NCBI GenBank assembly: GCA_036502575.1
Contig: DASXYL010000082.1
Location: 16,295 to 80,294, forward strand
DNA length: 64,000 nucleotides
Source: DASXRA01 sp036502575
GTDB lineage: Bacteria; Actinomycetota; Actinomycetes; Mycobacteriales; Jatrophihabitantaceae
Reading direction: 5' to 3'
In this document: piece after piece, positions 51,552 through 59,730 of the stretch
Numbering within the stretch: the first letter of the stretch is position 1
Layout: each line of letters opens with the position of its first letter
The notes under the pieces: model-generated
Told to the model about the DNA's origin: nothing
What the model saw: only the letters and a program-made list of their open reading frames with translations
The model's database searches: none
Made by a program: the position numbers and the translations under genes

Positions 51552-54218
51552 CTGCGGCTGGACCGGGCTGGTGACGGTCACCGGGACGGTGGCGCCGGGG
51601 AGCGTCTGCCCGTCGCTGGTGGTGAAGTGGAACGACACCGGGTAGGAGCCGGATGCGACCGAGTCGGGGACGGACACCGTGGCCGGCGTGCTGGCCCGCC
51701 CGTCGGCGGACACGGACAGCGTGCCGGAAGCCTGCGTCACCGTGATACCGCTGGTGCCCGGGTCCGCGGACCAGTGCACGGTCGTGTCACGCAGGCCGGT
51801 GCCCTGTGCCCCGACGGTGACCTTCGGCGAATCGCCGGCGATCACGACCAGCGGGCCGGACGGGTCGGTGAACCCGATGGCCGGGTCCTGGCCGGTCTGG
51901 TACGACGGGGGCGCGTCGTTCGCCCCGGTTCCCCAGTTCGTGTCCGGAGTGCTGGACAGGCTGAAGTCCAGCGTTCCGCCGCGGGACACGATCGACTCCG
52001 GCAGCGCGGTGCTGCTGTGGCGATGCCCGTTCAGCCGCAGGTCGGTGACGTACGGGGCGTTCTCGGCGGCGTGCGGAGCGTTGATCTGGATCGTCCGGCC
52101 GTTGCCGAGGTGGATGACGGACCGCTGGAACAGCGGGCTGCCGAGCGCCAGGTCCGCGCGACCGGGGGTCACCGGGATCATGCCGAGCGCGGACCACACG
52201 TACCAGGACGACATCGCGCCGAGGTCGTCGTTGCCGGGCATCCCGTTGGGGGTCGGTGGGTAGAGCTCCTGTTCCTGCTTGCGCACCTGCGCCTGCGTCT
52301 TCCACGGCTGGCCGAGGTAGTCATAGACGTACGGGACGGTCAGGTCCACCTCGTTGCCGGCCCACATGTAGGGCAGGTTCGGACCGGCGTTGTCCTGGGT
52401 GAAGAACGTGTCCAGACGCGGGATCGCCACATCCTTGCCGCCCATCGCGCCGATCAGCCCGGCCATGTTCTGCGGCACCTCCCACCCGTAGTCGGCGGCG
52501 TTGCCCTCGTCATAGCCGTCCTGTCCGAAGCCGGTGGGCGGCACGAACGCGGGACCGCTGGGGAACGCAGCGTTCTCATCGCGCGGCTGGAGGTAGCCGG
52601 TCGTGGGGTTGAAGGTGTTCTGCCAGTTCTGGCTGCGCAGCTGGTACTGGGCCGCGGTCGTCCGGTGGCCGATCGCGGCGGCCAGTTGCGAGATGGCGAA
52701 GTCGTCGATCGACCACTCCAGCGTCTCGGAGACGCCCTGCCGGCCGTGCGCGCCCTGTGAGCAGGCGTCGTTGGGTGCGTAGCCGAGTTGGACGTACTCC
52801 TCCACGCATTGGCGTTCCTGCCAACCCCAGCCGAGCACCTGCGAGTGGTTGGCGCCCTTTTCCATGATGGGCAGCACGTCGGCGATGTCGACGTTGCGGC
52901 CGCCGAAGGCCACCGTATTGGCGATCAGCGGCACCGCGTTGTCGCCGTTCATCGTCCCGGTCGTGCTGACGTTCGCCATCGGCCACTTCGGCATCCAGCC
53001 GCCCTGCTCGTGCGCGGCGCGGATCAGCGAGTTCGCCATGTCGCCGGCCTGCTTCGGGAACAACATCGCCTGTAGCGGGGCGAGGGCCCGGTAGGTGTCC
53101 CAGTCGGAGAACGTCGAGTACTGCGTCTGCCCGGCCGGCACCTTGTGGATCTGGTTGTCGAACCCCATGTAGCGGCCGTCGACGTCGTTGTACGCGCTCG
53201 GGAACTGCAGTGAGTGCCACAGCGCCGTGTAGAACGTCGTCAGGTCCGCAGCGGATCCGCCGCCAACCGCAACGGTGTTCAACGCCTGGCGCCATTCCGC
53301 GCGGGTCTTGGCCGCCACTGATGTCGGGTTCCAGCCGGGCATCTCCTGCGCCATGTTCTTGCGAGCCCCGCTGACGCTCACATAGGACATCCCGACCTTG
53401 GCCCGCACCATGGTCGAGTTGCCGGTGTCGAACGTCAGGTATGCGCCGGACCCGCGGCCGGTCGCGCTGGCCGAGCCCGGGGTGACGGTCGCGCCCTGCC
53501 ACGTGCCGTGGGCGGTGAACGGCTCGGAGAAGCGGATGTCGAAGTAGACCGTGTAGCTGCCCAGTCCGCACAGCCCGTTCGTCGTCGCCGATCCGGACAC
53601 CTCGTCGTTGCCGGTGACGGCGACCGAAGCGGCGCTGTTGCCAGCGAGACTGGCCCCGGACTTCACCAGCACCTGCGCGGTGCTGCCCGCGGGATAGCCG
53701 AACGAGAGCAGGCCGGTGCGGGAGGTCGCGGTGAGGTTGGCGTGGACGCCGGAGTCGGTGAGTTGCACGTCGTACGAGCCGAGGGTCGCGTGCTCCTGAT
53801 CGTGCGAGAACGTCGCTGAGGCGGCACCCGGATTCGCGTCGATCGGGCCGGTGGTCGGCAGAATCGGCACGTCACCGAACACGCTGCATCCGGCCGACGC
53901 GTGGTCGAGGCTGAAGCCGCGGATCGACGTATCGCCGTAGGAGTAACCGACGCCAGAGCTCGGGGTGTCCGGGCTCAACTGCATCATCCCGAACGGCGTG
54001 TCGACGCCGGGAAAGTCGTTGATATCGCCGACGTTCTCGCCGCCGTTGCCGGTACCGATCATCGGATCGACGTACTGCGTCGGATCGGACACCAAGGCAA
54101 CCGTCGGCGCAGCTGCCGCGCTCGTCACCTGGGCGACACCGACCACCAACGCAGCGCAGGCGAGCGCCGCGGTGAGCGCGCAGCGCCGGCTTCGTCGGGG
54201 CGTCAGTTGCTTGAACAT
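50643..54218 (-). CDS. Secreted glycoside hydrolase family 92 (alpha-mannosidase)
   Basis: A 1191-residue exported enzyme. Signal peptide about 1-36; GH92 N-terminal beta domain starting 'YVDPMIGTGNGGE' (about 49-61) and catalytic (alpha/alpha)6 domain to about 760 with 'TFSDWDTYRALAPLQ' and 'PGNDDLGAMSSWYVWSALG' (661-679), characteristic of these calcium-dependent mannosidases. Linker domains about 765-885, then the same 302-residue C-terminal module as the GH3 enzyme. AAGGAG stands 5 nt before the ATG. It probably trims alpha-mannosides from glycoproteins or yeast mannan. The GH3 gene follows after 45 bp, and a ROK regulator is divergent. Confidence 0.93.
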   Translation of the reverse strand: MFKQLTPRRSRRCALTAALACAALVVGVAQVTSAAAAPTVALVSDPTQYVDPMIGTGNGGENVGDINDFPGVDTPFGMMQLSPDTPSSGVGYSYGDTSIRGFSLDHASAGCSVFGDVPILPTTGPIDANPGAASATFSHDQEHATLGSYDVQLTDSGVHANLTATSRTGLLSFGYPAGSTAQVLVKSGASLAGNSAASVAVTGNDEVSGSATTNGLCGLGSYTVYFDIRFSEPFTAHGTWQGATVTPGSASATGRGSGAYLTFDTGNSTMVRAKVGMSYVSVSGARKNMAQEMPGWNPTSVAAKTRAEWRQALNTVAVGGGSAADLTTFYTALWHSLQFPSAYNDVDGRYMGFDNQIHKVPAGQTQYSTFSDWDTYRALAPLQAMLFPKQAGDMANSLIRAAHEQGGWMPKWPMANVSTTGTMNGDNAVPLIANTVAFGGRNVDIADVLPIMEKGANHSQVLGWGWQERQCVEEYVQLGYAPNDACSQGAHGRQGVSETLEWSIDDFAISQLAAAIGHRTTAAQYQLRSQNWQNTFNPTTGYLQPRDENAAFPSGPAFVPPTGFGQDGYDEGNAADYGWEVPQNMAGLIGAMGGKDVAIPRLDTFFTQDNAGPNLPYMWAGNEVDLTVPYVYDYLGQPWKTQAQVRKQEQELYPPTPNGMPGNDDLGAMSSWYVWSALGMIPVTPGRADLALGSPLFQRSVIHLGNGRTIQINAPHAAENAPYVTDLRLNGHRHSSTALPESIVSRGGTLDFSLSSTPDTNWGTGANDAPPSYQTGQDPAIGFTDPSGPLVVIAGDSPKVTVGAQGTGLRDTTVHWSADPGTSGITVTQASGTLSVSADGRASTPATVSVPDSVASGSYPVSFHFTTSDGQTLPGATVPVTVTSPVQPQQVTPVITQVSPPAGSLQVALANSTDTPATVTAVKWTLGSQSGTQALNTAIAPQSSATVSVDVGSPVLGQLYPFTVTSVVSGGSNSTPLAGHVTFLPVVQKSLGSSWSLSDVQDGPSADLGSWEGIGNPQAPAGLGGKVWLNWDSANLYVTAQISDPNFSEPATGGNIWQGDSLQLAATSGVPGSSATVSTASINGHYEYGAALTPDGAQAYRWTAPAGQATGPVTDAAVHVSRDDATNTTLYELALPWTDLTSVQPSTGNVFSISALLNDTDNGTRLGFLQWGGGIGSSKDVVHLNMAQLMP

Positions 54219-54457
54219 GACAACTCCTTCGCGTACGGCATCACTGAATGAATGGCAACGTTGTCAGGACGAGCCGAGCGGATCGCCGAGCAGCCATGGC
54301 GGGTCTCCAAGCGGCGAGGGTGGGCCGAGAGCGGGCCACATTTGGGGGTGACGGGCGCAGTCTGTGCGGCGAGCTTCCGCTAAACTTGTGCGTTAGTCAA
54401 TGGATTTGGCACCAATTCCTGCCGAGCTTCCGCGCAAAGACAGCCATTAGCTGGTGG

Positions 54458-54463
54458 TACCGT
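54458..54463 (+). promoter_or_regulatory. -10 box TACCGT of a leaderless start
   Basis: TACCGT is followed by 6 nt and the GTG of the ROK gene at 54470; no Shine-Dalgarno is present. The other 240 bp of this divergent gap hold the GH92 promoter side but no site I can define with confidence. Confidence 0.5.
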
Positions 54464-54469
54464 CGCCGC

Positions 54470-55678
54470 GTGTCCGACGCGCCGCGGGATGCCGAGCGAC
54501 CGCCGAGCTCGCCGGCCAGCCTGCGTGCGCTCGGCCGTATCCGAGTCCTCGAGGCGCTGTACGAATGGGGCCGGCTGTCCCGACCCGATCTCACCAGGCG
54601 GACCGGACTTTCCCGGGCCACTGTCGGCTCGCTGATCGCCGACTTGATGGCGGCGGGGATTTTGAGCGAACTCGGCACAAGCCGTGCGGCCGAGTTGCAG
54701 CGCACCGGCCGCCCGGCTCGCACCATCGGCCTGGTGCCGACCGCCGCATACGCCGTCGGCCTGGACATCGGCCACGACCACGTGCGCTGCGCGCTGTGCG
54801 ACCTCGGCGGGGAACCGGTCTCCGAGCGGAGCGTGGAGCAGGCCGTCGACCGAGAGCCGGACCAGACGCTCGCTTGCGCCACAGAACTCGTCGCCGAGGC
54901 CATCGCGGGCGTGCCGCCCGAGCGCATCCTCGGCCTCGGCGTCGGTATCGCCAGCCCGATCAACCCCCGCACCGGAATGCTGTGCGCCGAAGCGATCATG
55001 CCCGGGTGGGTCGGGCTCCGGATCAACGACGAGCTTGGTCGGCGCACCGGGCTGACGGCGTACAGCACGAACGACGCGAATGCCGGCATCCTCGGCGAGC
55101 GGCGCTACGGCGCGGCACAAGACTGTGCGGACGTCATCTACATCCGGCTCTCCTGCGGTATCGGTGCAGGTGTCGTCAGCGACGGGCGGATGCTGCTGGG
55201 GTCGGCCGGGCTAGCCGGCGAGATCGGGCACGTTCCGGTCGTGGAGGCGGGCGCGATCTGCCGGTGCGGCAACCGTGGCTGCCTCGAGACCGTGGCCAGC
55301 CCGACCACGATCGCCGAGTTGCTGGAGCCGAGTCTCGGCCGGGCCATCACCGTCGACGAGTTGCTCGACTTGGTGCACCTGGGTCATAGGGGCGCGATCC
55401 GAGCGGTCTGGGACGCCGGCGACGCGGTCGGCCGCGCCCTGGCGGTGGCCGTGACGCTGTTCAATCCGCAGCTCGTCGTGGTCGGTGGCGAGTTGGCCGC
55501 CGCCGGCGACGCGCTGTTCACGCCGATGCGCCGCGCCATCGAGCACGCTGCGATGAGCCCACACGCGGCGAACCTGCAGATCGTCGCGGGTGCGCTCGGC
55601 GACAGCGCTTGCGTGCGCGGCGCCGCCGCGCTCGTCCTGGCTCAAGCGCCGCAGATGCTGCCCGCACTCTCCGGCTGA
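54470..55678 (+). CDS. ROK-family transcriptional regulator (NagC/XylR type)
   Basis: A 402-residue repressor. N-terminal winged helix 'LYEWGRLSRPDLTRRTGLSR' and 'ATVGSLIADLMAAGIL', then a ROK sugar-kinase-like domain with 'GLDIGHDHVRCALCD', the zinc motif 'CRCGNRGCLE' and 'LFNPQLVVVGGELA'. Divergent from the GH92-GH3 pair, which it likely represses until a sugar or sugar phosphate from mannan or glucan breakdown binds. GTG 54470 is supported by the -10 box 6 nt before it; the open frame upstream to 54248 would add a non-homologous tail. Confidence 0.9.
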   Translation: MSDAPRDAERPPSSPASLRALGRIRVLEALYEWGRLSRPDLTRRTGLSRATVGSLIADLMAAGILSELGTSRAAELQRTGRPARTIGLVPTAAYAVGLDIGHDHVRCALCDLGGEPVSERSVEQAVDREPDQTLACATELVAEAIAGVPPERILGLGVGIASPINPRTGMLCAEAIMPGWVGLRINDELGRRTGLTAYSTNDANAGILGERRYGAAQDCADVIYIRLSCGIGAGVVSDGRMLLGSAGLAGEIGHVPVVEAGAICRCGNRGCLETVASPTTIAELLEPSLGRAITVDELLDLVHLGHRGAIRAVWDAGDAVGRALAVAVTLFNPQLVVVGGELAAAGDALFTPMRRAIEHAAMSPHAANLQIVAGALGDSACVRGAAALVLAQAPQMLPALSG

Positions 55679-55784
55679 GTCCGAACAGCCGCTCGACGAT
55701 TCCTCACGCTCCGCCACTAGCGAAGCCATAGGCCCGCTCGACCTGACCGAGGTCGCCGTGCAGTCGAGCGGTAGCGACCCGTTG

Positions 55785-55790
55785 TAGCGT
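55785..55790 (+). promoter_or_regulatory. -10 box TAGCGT of a leaderless start
   Basis: TAGCGT, 6 nt, then ATG 55797 of the VOC gene. No Shine-Dalgarno. Confidence 0.55.
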
Positions 55791-55796
55791 GCCGGC

Positions 55797-56156
55797 ATGG
55801 CGATCGCGCGGTATCCGACTTTTGTCATCGACTGTCCTGACGCAGATGCGCTCGCGGCGTTCTACGGCGAGCTACTCGACTGGCCGGTCAAGGTCAAAGA
55901 CGGCTGGGTCGAGATCCGTCCCGAAGACGGCAGCGATTGCATCTCGTTCCAGCAGGTCACCGACTACCGGGCGCCGGAGTGGCCCGGCCAGGTGGTGCCC
56001 CAGCAGATGCATCTCGACCTGGTGGTGGCCGATCTCGACGAGGGCGAGGCCGCGGTGCTCGCGCGGGGCGCCACCTTGGCCGAGGTCCAACCAGACCCGA
56101 CCTTTCGGGTCTTCCTCGACCCGGCCGGACATCCGTTCTGTCTCTGCCTGAACTGA
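55797..56156 (+). CDS. VOC-superfamily (glyoxalase-like) protein
   Basis: A 119-residue single-chain VOC protein with two beta-alpha-beta-beta-beta units: 'PTFVIDCPDADALAAFYGELL' and 'QQMHLDLVVADLDEGEAAVLARGA', ending 'FRVFLDPAGHPFCLCL'. These bind metals or small hydrophobic ligands, for example as dioxygenases, glyoxalases or drug-binding proteins; a specific role cannot be assigned. The His of 'MHLDLVV' and Glu-free C-terminus make an incomplete metal site, so a binding role is possible. Confidence 0.85.
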   Translation: MAIARYPTFVIDCPDADALAAFYGELLDWPVKVKDGWVEIRPEDGSDCISFQQVTDYRAPEWPGQVVPQQMHLDLVVADLDEGEAAVLARGATLAEVQPDPTFRVFLDPAGHPFCLCLN

Positions 56157-56216
56157 GCAGCCGCCGGACAGAGTTCGACGCCGGCCGGACCTCGCCCGCG
56201 GCGCCCATCGCCGTTG

Positions 56217-56501
56217 CTACACGACGTGGAATTCGATCCGGTAGATCAGGGTGTCGTCGTTGATCGGACCGGCGTGAGCGGCCCGGTCCCGAAGCGATTC
56301 TCGATCACGCTCGCCCGCGTGCCGAACATCCGCGGCAGTCACGGCGGAGAAGGGCAGTAGTTCGATCGCGTCGATCTCGATGACGACGTCCGCGGTCGCG
56401 TACCGACCACCGGGCTTCACCTTCGGGCGGCTCCACAGCCGGATCGATACCGTGATCTCGCCGCTCGCCACGGCCTCACGCAAGTCCTGACTGAACATCA
56501 C
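56217..56501 (-). CDS. Small ASCH-domain-like protein
   Basis: 94 residues. 'VSIRLWSRPKVKPGGRYATADVVIEIDAIELLP' (read in parts) and the end 'DDTLIYRIEFHVV' resemble ASCH-type proteins, a PUA-like fold thought to bind RNA. The chain is complete and Arg/Asp-rich. GTG 56501, immediately followed by ATG 56498, lies 6 nt after TAGCGT on the same strand, supporting GTG as the first codon of a leaderless message. Confidence 0.7.
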   Translation of the reverse strand: MMFSQDLREAVASGEITVSIRLWSRPKVKPGGRYATADVVIEIDAIELLPFSAVTAADVRHAGERDRESLRDRAAHAGPINDDTLIYRIEFHVV

Positions 56502-56507
56502 AGCTCA

Positions 56508-56513
56508 ACGCTA
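56508..56513 (-). promoter_or_regulatory. -10 box TAGCGT of a leaderless start
   Basis: TAGCGT on the minus strand, then 6 nt, then GTG 56501. Third exact copy of this hexamer at a start codon in the window. Confidence 0.55.
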
Positions 56514-56613
56514 GGCCGCAGCGCAGCTGAGGTTGCGAATCCCACGGGCCGAATCCCACCCGTAGGCCGTCCAGTTCTGTCAAGAAGTGTCAACCGGTTC
56601 CGGCGCCGACCAA

Positions 56614-56619
56614 TACTTT
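56614..56619 (+). promoter_or_regulatory. -10 box TACTTT of a leaderless start
   Basis: TACTTT, 5 nt, then ATG 56625 of the FAD oxidoreductase gene. Confidence 0.45.
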
Positions 56620-56624
56620 CGCGC

Positions 56625-58019
56625 ATGACCCAACTGACAGACAGCACGGCCCAGGCATTGCGGCAGACGATCGGCGGCCACGTTGTCGCGCCGGAGGATG
56701 CTGACTACGACGAGGCGCGCCGGGTTTGGAACGCGACAATCGACCGGCGTCCGGCGCTGATCGCCCGGTGCACGTCCGCGGCTGATGTCGCGGCAGCGGT
56801 GTCGTTCGCGGTGGCCAACCACCTGGAAATCACTGTCCGGGGTGGCGCGCACGGCATGGGGGGCACGTCCGTTGCCGACGGTGCGCTGATGATCGACCTG
56901 AGCGCTCTCAACGAGGTCACCGTCGACCCGGAGACGAAACGCGCGCTGGTCGGTGGCGGTGCGCTGCTCGGCGACCTGGATGCGGCCACCCAGCAGCACG
57001 GGCTCGCGGTGCCGGCCGGCCTGATCAGCCATACCGGCGTGGGCGGACTCACCCTTGGCGGCGGCATGGGCTGGCTGACGCGGCAGGCCGGACTCAGCAT
57101 CGACAACCTCGTCTCGGTTCAGATTGTGACCGCCGACGGCCAACTCCTTCGCGCCTCGGCCGACGAGAACGCTGACTTGTTCTGGGCGATCCGGGGCGGC
57201 GGCGGCAACTTCGGCGTGGTGACCGAATTCGAGTTCCAGTTGCACGAGGTCGGTCCGATCATTCAGCTCGGACTGCCGTTCTGGGGCCTGGAACAGGGAC
57301 GTGACGTGCTCCGCCTGGCGCGTGACGTCATTGCCACCCTGCCGCCAGATATCAATATCGTGATCGCCGGGATGAACGCACCGCCGGCGCCGTTCGTCCC
57401 GGAGGAGTACCACCACCAACCCGGGTACGCGCTGGTCGTTGTCGGCTTCGGGGCCGCGGAGGTTCACGGGGCTGTCCTCGAGCAGATTCGCGAAGCGTTG
57501 CCGCCTCTCTGGGAGTTCGTCACCCCGATGCCCTATACCGCGCTTCAGCAGATGATGGACGAGCCGAATGCCTGGGGATTCCACGACTACGACAAGGGCG
57601 CCTACGTCGAGGACCTGTCCGACGACGTGATCGACGTCGTCGCCGATCACTTGCCGGGCAAGAACTCCCCGCTGTCAGTCCTGCTGTTCTACCGGTTGGA
57701 CGGTGCGTACTCCGCGATCACCGACGACGAGACGGCATTCAGCGGCGGCCGCTCGCCGAGGTACGCCGTGTTCATCATTGCGATCTGCCCGACGCCAGAA
57801 CTCCTGGACGCCGATCGAGCCTGGGTCCAGTCAACCTGGGAGGCATTGTTGCCGCACACGACCCAAACCGGTGTCTACGTCAACGCGCTAGCCACCAGCG
57901 ACGAGCACCGCGTCAAGGCTGCCTACGGGCCGGCGAAGTACGACCGACTGGCCAGCATCAAGGCGAGGTACGACCCGGCCAATCTCTTCCATCACAACGC
58001 CAACATCAAGCCGTCCTAA
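56625..58019 (+). CDS. FAD-linked oxidoreductase, berberine-bridge-enzyme (PCMH) type
   Basis: A 464-residue flavoenzyme. PCMH FAD domain with 'VRGGAHGMGGTSVADGAL', whose His is the expected covalent 8-alpha link to FAD; 'SHTGVGGLTLGGGMGWLTRQAGLSIDNL' (read in parts) lacks the Cys that makes the second link in bicovalent members. The C-terminal BBE motif 'YGPAKYDRLASIKARYDPANLF' is present. Relatives oxidise sugars or small aromatic/alkaloid alcohols with O2. No signal peptide, stand-alone gene. Confidence 0.9.
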   Translation: MTQLTDSTAQALRQTIGGHVVAPEDADYDEARRVWNATIDRRPALIARCTSAADVAAAVSFAVANHLEITVRGGAHGMGGTSVADGALMIDLSALNEVTVDPETKRALVGGGALLGDLDAATQQHGLAVPAGLISHTGVGGLTLGGGMGWLTRQAGLSIDNLVSVQIVTADGQLLRASADENADLFWAIRGGGGNFGVVTEFEFQLHEVGPIIQLGLPFWGLEQGRDVLRLARDVIATLPPDINIVIAGMNAPPAPFVPEEYHHQPGYALVVVGFGAAEVHGAVLEQIREALPPLWEFVTPMPYTALQQMMDEPNAWGFHDYDKGAYVEDLSDDVIDVVADHLPGKNSPLSVLLFYRLDGAYSAITDDETAFSGGRSPRYAVFIIAICPTPELLDADRAWVQSTWEALLPHTTQTGVYVNALATSDEHRVKAAYGPAKYDRLASIKARYDPANLFHHNANIKPS

Positions 58020-58091
58020 CCGGTCCGCGTCGGGTACCAAGTCCAGATCGCAACCTTTGGGCAGCGTGAACCCGGCGGACCTTGGCTGCCT

Positions 58092-58505
58092 TCACCGATC
58101 GCGCAATCGACGGACGAACTTCAGCCCGCTCCACGTCTGATCGATCGCCGCCACCTTGAGGTCCACCAGTCCGACACCGAGTCCGTGCTCTCGAACCGCG
58201 CACTCGCTGAGGTCGGTAGGAACGCCGCTCGCCTTCTTGGGCCAGCACGCCCACAACGCGCCGGCCGTGGCGAGCGACTCGACGAGGGGTGCGAAGCGGC
58301 GGCGCAACGCGCGCAGGTCCGGGCAGAACGCGACGATGACATCGTACGGTTCGGCACCACCAGCTCGACGGTGCAGCACCACCCCCGGCGGCAACGGATC
58401 CAGGTCCAGGGTCCGCGGCGGAGACACGAGCAGAACTCGCGAGTCCGCCCGAATACCCAGCTTGCGCGGCAGCGGTGTTCCTGAGTAGCCGGCCGCCGCT
58501 TCCAA
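58092..58505 (-). CDS. DUF3052 family protein
   Basis: A 137-residue protein: 'AAGYSGTPLPRKLGI', 'LWACWPKKASGVPTDLSE', 'GLVDLKVAAIDQTWSGLKFVRR' match DUF3052, a family of unknown function common in actinobacteria. TTG 58505 has GGAGG 6 nt upstream and places the start just before 'EAAAGYSGTP'. The open frame further upstream (to 58622) would read through the end of the corA remnant. Confidence 0.85.
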   Translation of the reverse strand: MEAAAGYSGTPLPRKLGIRADSRVLLVSPPRTLDLDPLPPGVVLHRRAGGAEPYDVIVAFCPDLRALRRRFAPLVESLATAGALWACWPKKASGVPTDLSECAVREHGLGVGLVDLKVAAIDQTWSGLKFVRRLRDR

Positions 58506-58531
58506 CGTGTACCTCCGGGAGTGAGTGTTCC

Positions 58532-59032
58532 CTAGAGCCAGTGTCGTCTCTTGAAGATCAAATAGAGCGTCGAGGATGTAGCGATCATGAGCAGAATGGC
58601 CAGCGGATAGCCGAGCTGCCAATGCAGTTCGGGCAGGTGGTCGAAGTTCATTCCGTACATGGTGCCGACGAGGGTGGGGGCGAAGAGGATCGCCGCCCAG
58701 GCCGAGATCTTCTTGACCTCCTCATTCTGCGCCAGCGCGGCCTCGGTGAGATTGAGCGTCGCGCAGGGTTGCGCTGCAACTCGACGTCCACGTCGTACTT
58801 GTCGAAGCCTTCCTGCAGTGACCGGACGAGGTCGACGAGCGCGTGAGCGGTGCGCTGCATCTCGACGACTTCGCGGGACAACTCGTAACTCCGACGCGAC
58901 ACGGCGGTGTCGTCGTTGAACAGTTGGTCCTCGGTCTCGTCGATGTCGTTCTCGGGACCCACCACCACCGGGGCCTACTCGTCGACGATGCCCGTTGACC
59001 TACACGGCGTTGTCGACCAGCGTCATACGCAT
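58532..59032 (-). pseudogene. corA: corA magnesium/cobalt transporter, decayed remnant
   Basis: Pieces of one CorA-like protein remain in order on the minus strand: 'MRMTLVDNAV' then a TAG where Tyr is expected and 'VNGHRR'; a large gap; after a second TAG, 'APVVVGPENDIDETEDQLFN' and 'EVVEMQRTAHALVDLVRSLQ' up to 'VELQRN'; a further deletion with frameshift near 58760; then 'LNLTEAALAQNEEVKKISAW' and the channel motif 'GTMYGMNFDHLPELHW' with the second membrane helix, ending 'FKRRHWL'. About two thirds of the gene is missing, so it cannot make a functional channel. Confidence 0.85.
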
Positions 59033-59054
59033 CCGCTCCGGCGTCACTCGCCGA

Positions 59055-59730
59055 TCACGGTTGGAAGCGGTAACCCATACCGGGTTCGGTGAGCAGGTGG
59101 CGGGGCCGGCTCGGGACGACTTCGAGCTTGCGCCGTAGCTGGGCGAGGTAGATGCGCAGATAGCTGCTCTCGGTGTGGTCGGGGTCGCGGCGGATCGCTA
59201 TGAGCAGGTCGCGGCCGGTGATCAGCCGGCCGGGGTGTCGGAGCAAGGCATCGAGAATGCGCCATTCGGTGGGGGTCAGATGCAAGGGGGTTCCGTCGTG
59301 GTGTGCGGCGACGCGGGCAACCAGGTTGATCTCGTTCTCTCCGATGGAGATCGTGGTGTCCGGTGTGCCGCCGACCGCTCGACGCTGGACGGCCCGCAGG
59401 CGGGCGACGAACTCGTTCATGTCGAACGGTTTGGTCACGTAGTCGTTGGCGGTCGAGGGCGGCGACCTTGTCCCGGCTGCTCGAGCGGGCGGATAGGACA
59501 ATGATCGGGAGGGTCGCCTCGCGGGCGCGTAGCTCGCCGATCACGGCCAGGCCGTCTCGGTCAGGCAGGCCGAGGTCGAGCACGACGACGTCCGGCGGCA
59601 GGCCGGTTACCTGCTCGATCGCGTCCTTGCCGGTCGTGGCAGTGACTACGTCGTAGCCGCGGTTGTGCAGATTGAGCACGAGCGCGCGCAGCAGTTGCGG
59701 TTCGTCATCGACGATGAGGATGCGAGTCAC
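59055..59730 (-). pseudogene. kdpE: kdpE response regulator, interrupted by a frameshift
   Basis: The receiver domain starts at GTG 59730 ('TRILIVDDEPQLLRALVLNL', phospho-acceptor Asp in 'VVVLDLGLPDRDG') and reads to 'SSSRDKVAALD' near 59455. The continuation 'ANDYVTKPFDMNEFVARLRA' and the OmpR-type winged helix ('HLTPTEWRILDALLRHPGR', 'RRKLEVVPSRPRHLLTEPGMGYRF') are in another frame ending at 59055. Compared with the expected 'ALDAGANDYVTKPF', 5 bases are missing near 59450-59455. Read as is, the product lacks its DNA-binding domain. A sequencing error cannot be excluded. The GTG overlaps the kdpD stop (GTGA). Confidence 0.88.

Noticed and set aside
58648..58968. Intact 106-residue protein from ATG 58968
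   Set aside because: Its first part is plainly the middle of CorA and its second part an out-of-frame Arg-rich tail after a deletion; it is part of the pseudogene.
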